Assembly: GCA_003164655.1 (NCBI GenBank)
Contig: PLTW01000111.1
Span: forward strand, 1-9,466
Length of the DNA: 9,466 nucleotides
Origin: Actinomycetota bacterium
Lineage (GTDB): Bacteria > Actinomycetota > Thermoleophilia > UBA2241
Reading direction: 5' to 3'
Of this stretch, positions 1 to 6,641 are shown one piece after another (the stretch's first letter is position 1; each line of letters begins with the position of its first letter). A program made the translations under genes and the position numbers. The notes beneath the pieces are model-generated. The model was not told the DNA's origin and did not search any database. It was given only the letters and a program-made list of their open reading frames with translations.

Positions 1-368
1 GCGTATTTCAGCAGCCTGCTAGAGCCCAAAAGGCCAACCTTGAGCTGGGGCCCCGCACTTTCGTCGATGCGGTACGTGACGAGCTCGTCGAAGTCACGCC
101 CCGTCGGCGCGACTGCGAAGGCGTCTGCGCATCGGGCGCGATCGAGTCGTACCCAGCGCGGTCGCCGCCCCTCGGCAACGTAACGCGTACCGAGGATGGG
201 AACGGCCTCGATCGACGAGACGACGGCCTTCCTCAGGGCCTCGGCGTCGAGCTCCGACTCGAAGCGCAAGTGGCAATGCAGCCGGTGATCGTTGAACCCG
301 GTCCGGTCGAAGAGCCGCTGCACCTGGTCGAACACTTCGGCCACGTAGGCCGTGGTTTGTGGCTTCAC
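1..368 (-). CDS. Condensation-superfamily acyltransferase, N-terminal part (runs off the window edge)
   Basis: The open frame starts at a GTG (368-366) that overlaps the exporter stop codon in a GTGA arrangement, so it is very probably translated by coupling to that gene. It stays open to base 1, giving 122 residues without a stop. The start reads MKPQTTAYVAEVFDQVQRLF, followed by a stretch of the type TGFNDHRLHCHLRFE, then ELDAEALRKAVVSSIEAVPILGTRY. This is the first beta strand and helix expected of condensation-domain acyltransferases (NRPS C-domain, PapA and alcohol acyltransferase relatives). The catalytic HHxxxD motif normally lies at about residue 130-150, just outside the window, so activity cannot be judged. 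Proteins of this type are usually 400-450 residues, so about a quarter is present. Its place behind a drug/lipid-type exporter suggests acylation of the exported molecule or a related lipid; that is inference. Confidence 0.72.
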   Translation of the reverse strand, partial: MKPQTTAYVAEVFDQVQRLFDRTGFNDHRLHCHLRFESELDAEALRKAVVSSIEAVPILGTRYVAEGRRPRWVRLDRARCADAFAVAPTGRDFDELVTYRIDESAGPQLKVGLLGSSRLLKY

Positions 369-1987
369 GGTTTGGCCTCGACCGCCTCGGCGGCGGCGGC
401 GCTGCCTGCAGCCGCAGCGGCGTCGGCCTTCCGGGCCACGGCTTCGCGCGCCGCGACGTGGTGCGGCGCCGTGCCGCGGATCGTCGCCAGAGCGATGGGC
501 GCGCCGACCAGCAGCATGATGCCGCTCACCCACAGGGCAAGGTGCAGACCCGACGTGAAGCCCGCCGCGAAGGCGCTCCCGACGGTGTGCTGGATGGCGG
601 CCGCATCTATACCGGGCGGCATTCTGGCGGGCGCCGCTCCGCGCCCCTCCTTGGCCATGGTCATGATGGCGTTGGAGATGGGCCCGGGCAGGTGCAGGGC
701 GCGCACCGCGGCCGACATCTGGTCGATGAAGCGCCGCGTCACGAGGTTGCCCAGAACGGCGATGCCGAACACGCTGCCGACCTGGCGCATGGTGTTGGAG
801 GTCGCCGAAGCCATGCCGGCGCGCGCCGCCGGCACCGTACCCATGATCGCCGTCGTCATTGGGCTCATGATGAGGCCGTTGCCGACGCCCATCATCAGCA
901 GCCAGTACCAGAACGAGGCGTAACCGCTGGTGGGCTCGAGCGAGGTCAGAAAGAGCAGGCCGCCGCCCGTCATGAGCAGACCGACGGTGATCGGCAGGCG
1001 CGCCCCTATGCGACCGACGATGCGCCCTGAGACGATCGCCGCCGCCATGATTCCGAGGGTGGCAGGCAGCTGCAGCAGCCCGGCCTGGGTCGGCGAGTAG
1101 CCCTGCACCTCTTGCATGAACAGCGACAGAAAGAAGATCACGCCGAAGAAGGCGAAGCTCACGATCACGCCGACCATGTTGGCGCCGCTGAACGTGCCGC
1201 TGCGAAAGAACTTGAGTTGCAGCAGCGGCGTGCGGCCGCGCAGCTCGACGACCAGAAAGAGACCGAGCGCGACCGCCGAGACGACGAAGCACGAGACGAT
1301 CCGCACCGACGTCCAGCCGTACGTGTTGGCCTCGATGAACGCATAGGTAAGGGCCACCAGGCCGATGACGGCGGTGAGCTGACCGGGCAGGTCGAGGTTG
1401 CGGCCGGCGCGGTCGGACGACTCGGGCACGAACAGCACCGCCATGATGAGAGCGACCACGCCGATCGGCACGTTGATCCAGAAGATGCTCTGCCAATCGA
1501 AGCGATCGACCAGCGTGCCGCCGATCAGCGGCCCGACGGCGAGCGCCAGGCCCGAGATGCCGGCCCACATGCCGATCGCCCGGGCGCGCTCACGGGGGTC
1601 GCGGAAGGTGTTCGTGATGATCGACAGCGTGCTCGGCAGCATGAGGGCGCCGCCGATGCCCTGGACGACGCGCGAGCCGATCAGAAACGAGGTCGACGGC
1701 GCCAGGGCGCACATTACCGAGCCGCCGGTGAACAGCGCGAGCCCGCCGATGAACGCCTTGCGGCGCCCAAACAGGTCGCCCAGCGTGCCGCCGGTGAGCA
1801 GCAGGCTGGCCAGGGCCAGCACGAAGGCGTCGACGATCCATTGCACCTCAGAGAAGGTGGCGCCCAGCTTGACCTGGATGGTCTTCAGCGCGAGGTTCAC
1901 GACGGTGCTGTCGAGCATGACCATGAACAGGGCGAAGCACATGCACGCCAGGGTCAGGCGGTTCCTGCGGGGGTCGGTGGTCGGCAT
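365..1987 (-). CDS. DHA2-family MFS exporter (EmrB/QacA type, 14 TM)
   Basis: This 540-residue protein is a proton-coupled multidrug or lipid exporter of the major facilitator superfamily in the cytoplasmic membrane. Visible family signatures are motif D1 (LDSTVV, residues 25-30), motif A in the first cytoplasmic loop (GTLGDLFGRRK, 67-77), motif B (RVVQGIGG, 106-113) and the antiporter motif C (GPLIGG, 152-157) followed by the DHA2-typical WINVPIG. Length and hydrophobic segments fit 14 helices; the C-terminal tail is Ala-rich and charged. The start ATG at 1987-1985 was chosen because GGAGGG lies four bases upstream and the hydrophobic part begins right after it. The frame stays open far upstream, but that part is the tetR gene read out of frame; an ATG at 2044 is possible but has a weak ribosome site. 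The gene follows tetR by 38 bp and overlaps the next gene by four bases. Substrate unknown. Confidence 0.95.
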   Translation of the reverse strand: MPTTDPRRNRLTLACMCFALFMVMLDSTVVNLALKTIQVKLGATFSEVQWIVDAFVLALASLLLTGGTLGDLFGRRKAFIGGLALFTGGSVMCALAPSTSFLIGSRVVQGIGGALMLPSTLSIITNTFRDPRERARAIGMWAGISGLALAVGPLIGGTLVDRFDWQSIFWINVPIGVVALIMAVLFVPESSDRAGRNLDLPGQLTAVIGLVALTYAFIEANTYGWTSVRIVSCFVVSAVALGLFLVVELRGRTPLLQLKFFRSGTFSGANMVGVIVSFAFFGVIFFLSLFMQEVQGYSPTQAGLLQLPATLGIMAAAIVSGRIVGRIGARLPITVGLLMTGGGLLFLTSLEPTSGYASFWYWLLMMGVGNGLIMSPMTTAIMGTVPAARAGMASATSNTMRQVGSVFGIAVLGNLVTRRFIDQMSAAVRALHLPGPISNAIMTMAKEGRGAAPARMPPGIDAAAIQHTVGSAFAAGFTSGLHLALWVSGIMLLVGAPIALATIRGTAPHHVAAREAVARKADAAAAAGSAAAAEAVEAKP

Positions 1988-2025
1988 GGCGCCCTCCGTG
2001 GTCTCGGCCTGAGCGGCGGCGCGCG

Positions 2026-2712
2026 TCACCGCGGCGCCGACCATTCGCTCTTCAAGCCGTTGACGAAAGCCTGCAGCAGGCGCCGCTGGCGCGAGCGCAG
2101 ACGGGCGGCGGTCGTGGGCCGCTGACGCTGCTCGAGGGTGGCGAGGCCCTGGGCCAGCGCCCACGCGCCGTAGGTCATGAACTCGGCGTCTTCGCTTTTG
2201 GGCATGCTGAAGACGCCCGTCGCAGCGCCCTCGCGGAACACGTTGAGGAGCGTCTCTTCGAGCTGATCGTGCTCGCGGGAGTGCGGTCCGACGGCGATCG
2301 ACTCGTGCATGGTGACGATGGCTACGTCGGCAGGGTTGTGGCGCGCGAACTCGAGGTACGCAAGGCCGAGCTCGACGGCGCGATCGTCGGGCGGCAGGTC
2401 GGTGGGCACCCCCGCGAAAGCCTCGAGCAGCGCGCCCATGGCGCGGTCGGCCAGCGCCTTGACCACGTCGTCCTTGCTGTCGAAGTACTTGTAGAGGGCG
2501 CCGGGGGAGTAGCCGGCGCGGCGCGCGATCTCGCGCAGCGACAAGTCGGCCGCGCCGCGCTCGAGGAGCACCTCGCGAGCGGCCAGCAGGATCTCGTCGC
2601 GCGTTTCGCGGTGCCGGCGTTCGCGCCGCTCGACGACGCGCTCGGTGAGGGCCGCGTCGCCCGGCTCGCCGTGACGGTGGAGCCTGTGGGCCCGAAGGTG
2701 ATCTTGCCTCAT
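2026..2712 (-). CDS. TetR/AcrR-family transcriptional regulator
   Basis: This 228-residue protein has the standard TetR layout: an N-terminal helix-turn-helix (residues about 38-84, with DEILLAAREVLLERG, LSLREIARRAGYSPGALYKYF and DSKDDVVKAL) and a variable helical ligand domain. Before the HTH is an unusually long basic tail of about 36 residues rich in His and Arg. The start ATG (2712-2710) has a GGCGGGGA stretch upstream. An earlier in-frame ATG at 2853 would put the promoter and operator boxes inside the coding region, so it is disfavoured; no GTG was found between 2712 and the HTH. It is the first gene of the operon with the MFS exporter and acyltransferase, and is expected to repress that operon until a ligand (probably an exporter substrate) binds. 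The operator array just upstream supports autoregulation. Ligand not predictable. Confidence 0.93.
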   Translation of the reverse strand: MRQDHLRAHRLHRHGEPGDAALTERVVERRERRHRETRDEILLAAREVLLERGAADLSLREIARRAGYSPGALYKYFDSKDDVVKALADRAMGALLEAFAGVPTDLPPDDRAVELGLAYLEFARHNPADVAIVTMHESIAVGPHSREHDQLEETLLNVFREGAATGVFSMPKSEDAEFMTYGAWALAQGLATLEQRQRPTTAARLRSRQRRLLQAFVNGLKSEWSAPR

Positions 2713-2755
2713 CGCGTGTCCCCGCCGGTTCGCGTCCGAACCCGACGAGGCGCAA

Positions 2756-2812
2756 GTGAACAGCGCACTCTGTCGAGAACAGCGTACTCTCTGGTGAACA
2801 CCGTTCACCTTA
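2756..2812 (-). promoter_or_regulatory. Triple operator array, 19-bp period, likely TetR binding
   Basis: Three related boxes stand at an exact 19-bp period on the plus strand: GTGAACAGCGCACTC at 2756, GAGAACAGCGTACTC at 2775 and GTGAACACCGTTCAC at 2794. The last is a perfect inverted repeat that extends to GGTGAACACCGTTCACC (2793-2809, 7-bp arms, 3-bp centre); the other two keep the GAACA half and a degenerate second half. The array runs from the -10 element into the leader. TetR dimers usually bind 15-17 bp palindromes of this kind next to their own gene, so this is the likely autoregulatory operator. That the three boxes bind TetR is inference. Confidence 0.65.
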
Positions 2813-2835
2813 CGAGCGCCGTCGACACACGTCAA
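2807..2835 (-). promoter_or_regulatory. Promoter of the tetR-MFS-acyltransferase operon
   Basis: On the minus strand, TTGACG (2835-2830, five of six to the -35 consensus) is followed after exactly 17 bp by TAAGGT (2812-2807), a TAnnnT -10 hexamer of the kind common in high-GC Gram-positives. The predicted transcript start is near 2800, giving a leader of about 88 bases before the tetR ATG. The -10 hexamer overlaps the first operator box. Prediction from sequence only. Confidence 0.6.
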
Positions 2836-2860
2836 GGGCCGTCTCGAGAGCAATCGCAGG

Positions 2861-2890
2861 CGCGGGGTGTCGCGGCGCGGGGTGTCGCGG
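2861..2890. repeat. Perfect 15-bp tandem duplication
   Basis: CGCGGGGTGTCGCGG occurs twice head to tail with no mismatch (2861-2875 and 2876-2890), followed by a further CGCGGCGCG stretch. It lies between the terminator of the oxidoreductase operon and the tetR promoter. It looks like recent replication slippage in GC-rich spacer DNA; no function can be assigned. Confidence 0.85.
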
Positions 2891-2951
2891 CGCGGCGCGC
2901 AGCGACTCGGTCAGCGCCGCGCGTCCCGAGAGCGCGGCGAGCCGGATTCGC

Positions 2952-2988
2952 AAAAAGAGAGGGGCGGGGCCTTTGGGCCCCGCCCCTC
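2952..2988 (-). terminator. Rho-independent terminator of the arsR-oxidoreductase operon
   Basis: A perfect 13-bp GC-rich stem (GAGGGGCGGGGCC, 2959-2971, pairing with 2976-2988) closes a 4-base loop TTTG. On the minus strand it is followed within a few bases by TTTTT (2956-2952), as expected of an intrinsic terminator. Only the minus strand has the U-tract. It lies about 115 bp past the oxidoreductase stop and upstream of the tetR promoter, so it separates the two minus-strand operons. Confidence 0.85.
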
Positions 2989-3101
2989 GTCGCTTCCTGG
3001 TCTAGCGGTGAAATGCACCTCTATTGTACGCGCTTTTCGCGCAAGTTCCTGCCGTGTAGCGGCCGCCTTCGCGGCGCGTGTGTCATGCGCTGGCCACGGC
3101 C

Positions 3102-6100
3102 TCAGCGGGCCGCGGCGGCCGCGTCCTTTCCCTGGAGGTAGTCCACCATCGGGCCGCTCACCAGCGGCACGACGTCGCCGATCATGTGCGGCATCAGGTT
3201 GTCCATGATACCGGGCATGATGGCCGGCATCTGCTCGGCCATGTAGTCGGGCATCGGCACCAGGGCGGCGATGCGCTCGAGCATCGTCGGCATGACCTTG
3301 GGCATCATCAGCGGCAGCAGCCGCGGGAACAGCACCGGCAACATCGGCTTCATGAGGTCGAGCGCGCCCGGCACCTTGCCCATGGCGCGCATCATGGGGC
3401 CCATGCCGAAGGGCATGGCGTCGGTCAGCTCGGGCCACATCGAGCCCATCAGGTCGGCAAAGCCCTGCGGCGTCATCAGGGCGATCATGGCCTCGAAGAC
3501 GGCCCACTGCTTCTGCACCTCAGGGTTGGGGTCGGGCAGCTCGTAGCCCAGCGCGGCGGCGCTGAAGTGGGCCAGGTCGACCACGTCGATGTCGATGCCC
3601 TTGGCCTGCGCGCTGACGCGCAGCTGGAACTGACAGCAGGGGCACAGCGCGAGGATCGCCTCGGCGCCGACCTCCTGGGCCTCGCGCAGTCTGACCTCGC
3701 CGATATCGGCGGCCGCGGCCGGATCGCTCAGCAGGGTGAGTACGCTGCCGCAGCAGTGCGCCTCCTCGCGGTTGAACGGCATCTCCACGAACTCGGCGTT
3801 GGGGTTGGCCTTGATCAGCTCGCGAGGCGGCTCGTATATGCCCGAGGCGCGGCCGATGTGGCACGAGTCGTGCCAGGTCACACGGGTCCTGCGCGGCTCG
3901 GCGCCGGCGTCGGTCTTGCCGTTCGGATTGCCGCTCATCTTGCCGCTTGCGTTACGTGCCGGCGGCGTCGCGGGGAAGGCGAACTCACCGCTGGCGAGCT
4001 TCTCGGCGACGAGCTCGGAGTAGTGTCTGACCGCGATCGGGTAGTCGATGCCGAGCTTCGCGGCCCACTGCGGATAGACGGTGCGCCACATCATGTCGCA
4101 GGCCGGGCAGCTCGTCGTCACGGTCGCAGCGCCGGCGGCCAGCACGCTGGCGATGTTGCTGCGCATGACGCTCTCGAACTGCTCCCACTTGCCGGCCACC
4201 AGCATCGGTGTCGCGCAGCAGAGCTCCCTGTCGCCCAGGTAGGTGAAATCGACCCCGGCCGCGTCGAGCAGCCGCACGGTGCCGATGCCGATGTCGTGCT
4301 CGACGTAGCTCGCCGTGCAGCCGGCGAAGTACACGGTGTCGGCCGCATGTTGCGGGCCGTGCTTGTCCCACAGGTCCTCAGGGAACCAGGCAGCGCGATT
4401 CTCGCGGTAGCCCGCCCAGATGTCGCCCTGGTCGCGCAGCGCGGCGCTCATCATCTCAAAGGGCGGCAGCGTCATGCGCTTGTCGTCCTCGATCAGCCGG
4501 CCGCGCAGCTTCATCCAGCTCGGCTCGATGGGCAGGACGGCCGAGCAGCGCGTGTCGCAGATCTCGCAGGTCGTGCAGGTGATGAACGTGTCGACCATCT
4601 CCTGACTCCAGGTCTCGCGACCCTCGATGAGCTCGCGCAGCCAGAACCACTTGCCGCGCGGGCTCTGGCTCTCCCAGCCGCGCCCGTAGAACTGGTCGCA
4701 CTGGTCGATGCAGTAGCCGCACTGCGAGCAGGAGTAGGCATAGAGGGCGACGTCGGCGGGGATGCCGCGCACCGACTCCGAGGAGTCGGGCTTGGCGACC
4801 GCCTTGGCGATGACGCGGTTGCCGAAGGGCCGGATCAGCGGCTCGAACGCGCCCGCCAGCGAGAGCGCCTTGCCCAGCGCTCCGCTGGCGATCACCTTGC
4901 CGGGGTTGAGCACGCCGCGCGGGTCGACCTGGCGCTTGAAGTCGCGCAGGGCCTCGACGCGCTCGGCGCCGAGGATGGCGTCGGCCCGGCTGGCGAAGTA
5001 CATGCCGGTCGAGTAGGGCCGGCCGCCGTGCTTTTCGGCGATGTCGATGATCGTGAGCACGAGGCCGAAGACGAGGTTGTAGTCGAAACGGCGCTGGTCG
5101 GAGGGGATGAAGCCGAGAATGATCGCCTCAGGCCGGCCGTGGGCGCCGTGCCTGACTATCACGCCCTCCTTGACCACCGGCTGGTCGACCTTGCGCTCGA
5201 TCTCTTCCATGACCGCCCCGAGGTGCTCGAGCGGCACGACCACCTCGGAGGGCACGAGCGACGGACCCAGGCGCTTGACGATCATGAGCTGGAAGCGATG
5301 TTCCCACTCATGTTCGGCGATACGCTGCGGCAGGATCTCGCCCTGCACGGAACCCACCAGCCCAGGCAGCGCGGCCGCCACGGCGGCCTTGTCGGCAGCG
5401 CGGTAGGCCAGCGTCAGGATGTAGGCGGCCGGCAGCAGAACGCGCTCCTCGGCAGGGTGGCCGTTGTGCTCGCGCAGCGGCGAGCGGTTCTTCATCTCGG
5501 CCATGCGCGGGTTGATGTAGACCATCGACCAGATCGGCAGGTCGGCGGCGATGATCGCGTCGATCAACGTCTGCAGCCCGCGGGCGTCGGCGCAGGCGAC
5601 GGCGGTGACGGCCTCGTCCTCGAGTGGGCGCACCCGTACCGTGACCCGGCTGATGATGCCGGTCGTGCCCTCGGCATCGGCGACCAGGCCCAGATCGGCC
5701 CCGGACAGCTCGCGTATGGCGCCGCCGGCCAGCACCACGCGCACCGACACGACGTTGTCGGAAAAACTGCCGTACTGGTACGAGCCGATGCCGGCGCCGC
5801 CCTGGGCGAGCCAGCCGCCGACCGACGACGATGGGTAGCTCGTGGGGTAGAGGCGCAGCGTCAGCCCCTGCCCGGCGAGCCGGCGGTCGAGCTGCTCCCA
5901 GGTGATGCCCGGCTCGACCGTGACGGTGAGGGCCTCGCGGTCGACGGCCACGACGTCGCGCAGACGGTAGAGATCGACGACGATGCCCTTCTTGACCGGG
6001 ATGGCACCGCCATAACCCGACGAACCCTTGCCGCGAGGCGTCAGCGGCAGGCCGCGCCCGGTCGCCCAGCGCACGAGCTCGACGAGCTGCTCTTCGCTCG

Positions 6101-6266
6101 ACGGCTGGACGACCGCGTCGGGCGTCGTGTCGCCGACCAGCGGCTTGACCAGGCTCGGCATGGCGGCGATGTCGTGACCGTACAGCCGGCGCTCGCGGCG
6201 CTCGAAGGTCACATGCGGACCGAACAGGTTCTTCAGCCGGTCCCTGTCTGCCGAAGAGAGAGCCAT
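3102..6266 (-). CDS. FAD-linked oxidase / iron-sulfur oxidoreductase fusion with twin CCG domains
   Basis: This 1054-residue protein joins GlcD-like and GlpC/HdrB-like halves. An FAD-binding PCMH domain lies at about residues 44-215 (PRGKGSSG 77-84, SSVGGWLAQGGAGIGS 147-162, EGTTGIIS 199-206). The FAD-oxidase C-terminal domain follows, ending at LNPGKV near 455. Two 4Fe-4S motifs are C513/C516/C519/C523 and C564/C567/C570/C574. Two full CCG domains have Cys 650, 683-684, 720, 723 and Cys 802, 838-839, 875, 878. A polar linker (765-793) separates the CCG domains, and a Met/Pro-rich tail spans about 951-1044. The family (D-2-hydroxyacid dehydrogenases such as YdiJ and Dld-type proteins) oxidises a substrate at FAD and passes electrons through the clusters. 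The usual GEHG motif of lactate/glycolate enzymes is not visible, so the substrate is open. The start has AAAGGAAG five bases upstream. It follows arsR by 27 bp. Confidence 0.93.
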   Translation of the reverse strand: MALSSADRDRLKNLFGPHVTFERRERRLYGHDIAAMPSLVKPLVGDTTPDAVVQPSSEEQLVELVRWATGRGLPLTPRGKGSSGYGGAIPVKKGIVVDLYRLRDVVAVDREALTVTVEPGITWEQLDRRLAGQGLTLRLYPTSYPSSSVGGWLAQGGAGIGSYQYGSFSDNVVSVRVVLAGGAIRELSGADLGLVADAEGTTGIISRVTVRVRPLEDEAVTAVACADARGLQTLIDAIIAADLPIWSMVYINPRMAEMKNRSPLREHNGHPAEERVLLPAAYILTLAYRAADKAAVAAALPGLVGSVQGEILPQRIAEHEWEHRFQLMIVKRLGPSLVPSEVVVPLEHLGAVMEEIERKVDQPVVKEGVIVRHGAHGRPEAIILGFIPSDQRRFDYNLVFGLVLTIIDIAEKHGGRPYSTGMYFASRADAILGAERVEALRDFKRQVDPRGVLNPGKVIASGALGKALSLAGAFEPLIRPFGNRVIAKAVAKPDSSESVRGIPADVALYAYSCSQCGYCIDQCDQFYGRGWESQSPRGKWFWLRELIEGRETWSQEMVDTFITCTTCEICDTRCSAVLPIEPSWMKLRGRLIEDDKRMTLPPFEMMSAALRDQGDIWAGYRENRAAWFPEDLWDKHGPQHAADTVYFAGCTASYVEHDIGIGTVRLLDAAGVDFTYLGDRELCCATPMLVAGKWEQFESVMRSNIASVLAAGAATVTTSCPACDMMWRTVYPQWAAKLGIDYPIAVRHYSELVAEKLASGEFAFPATPPARNASGKMSGNPNGKTDAGAEPRRTRVTWHDSCHIGRASGIYEPPRELIKANPNAEFVEMPFNREEAHCCGSVLTLLSDPAAAADIGEVRLREAQEVGAEAILALCPCCQFQLRVSAQAKGIDIDVVDLAHFSAAALGYELPDPNPEVQKQWAVFEAMIALMTPQGFADLMGSMWPELTDAMPFGMGPMMRAMGKVPGALDLMKPMLPVLFPRLLPLMMPKVMPTMLERIAALVPMPDYMAEQMPAIMPGIMDNLMPHMIGDVVPLVSGPMVDYLQGKDAAAAAR

Positions 6267-6293
6267 GGCGCTTCCTTTCTGGGGTTCCGGGAG

Positions 6294-6641
6294 CTACGAA
6301 AGGCTTTGAGCGAGTGCCGCCTGCTGGGACAGCGCACTCGTGAGCACGGCGCGCAGGGTGTCGAGGGCGTCGATCACCCGGGGGTCGGCCAGTGCGTAGT
6401 GTACGGCGGCGCCGTCGCGGGACGTGGTGACGAGTCGCCGGTCGCGCAACACCTTGAGGTGGCGGGAGACCGTCGACTGCGGGGCGTCGAGCAGTTCGGC
6501 CAGCCCGCTCACATGGCGGGGCGACTCGGCGAGCGCGTAGAGGATGAGGATGCGAGTCGGGTCGGCGAGCGCCTGGCAGAGGTTGGCGTGCAACAGATTG
6601 ACCTCGCGTCTGAGCTGTTCGTCCACGTCGCCACCTCGCAT
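6294..6641 (-). CDS. ArsR-family winged-helix regulator
   Basis: This 115-residue protein is a small dimeric winged-helix repressor. It contains ALADPTRILILYAL (residues 25-38), a recognition HTH (HVSGLAELLDAPQSTVSRHLKVLRDRRLV, about 43-71) and the wing ending in HYALAD (81-86). The ELCVC-type metal site of ArsR/SmtB is absent: the position reads HVSGLAEL. The only cysteine is C22 (NLCQAL), so a two-cysteine arsenic or persulfide sensor within one subunit is unlikely; an inter-subunit thiol site or a non-metal signal is possible. The start at 6641 gives the usual family length and fits a transcript start near 6669; in-frame ATGs at 6671 and 6803 would precede or span that start. It leads a two-gene operon with the flavo-iron-sulfur oxidoreductase 27 bp downstream and probably controls it. 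Confidence 0.9.
   Translation of the reverse strand: MRGGDVDEQLRREVNLLHANLCQALADPTRILILYALAESPRHVSGLAELLDAPQSTVSRHLKVLRDRRLVTTSRDGAAVHYALADPRVIDALDTLRAVLTSALSQQAALAQSLS

Larger units (their letters stand above)
2713..3101. other. 389-bp intergenic spacer between the two minus-strand operons
   Basis: No convincing gene was seen here on either strand; the open frames crossing it have no family signature. From right to left it contains a smaller imperfect GC hairpin (about 3030-3042, GCGC-TTTTC-GCGC), a TACAAT hexamer on the minus strand (3028-3023), a GGTG/CACC hairpin (3007-3019), the strong terminator, the 15-bp duplication, and the tetR promoter with its operator array. Confidence 0.7.

Noticed and set aside
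1112..2125. A 337-codon plus-strand open frame antisense to the exporter.
   Set aside because: Low-complexity, charged product without family signature; the minus-strand exporter explains this DNA.
1988..2755. The exporter frame stays open upstream, suggesting a 796-residue fusion.
   Set aside because: The extra 256 residues are tetR read in another frame (Arg/Ala-rich, no domain). A good ribosome site sits right before the ATG at 1987.
3003..3016. TAGCGGTGAAATGC matches a highly conserved 16S rRNA segment (near position 690 in E. coli numbering).
   Set aside because: The flanks do not match rRNA; a 14-base match by chance in a window of this size is not very unlikely.
2911..3507. A 198-codon minus-strand frame across the oxidoreductase end and the terminator.
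   Set aside because: It overlaps the real gene in another frame and runs through the terminator stem; no domain seen.
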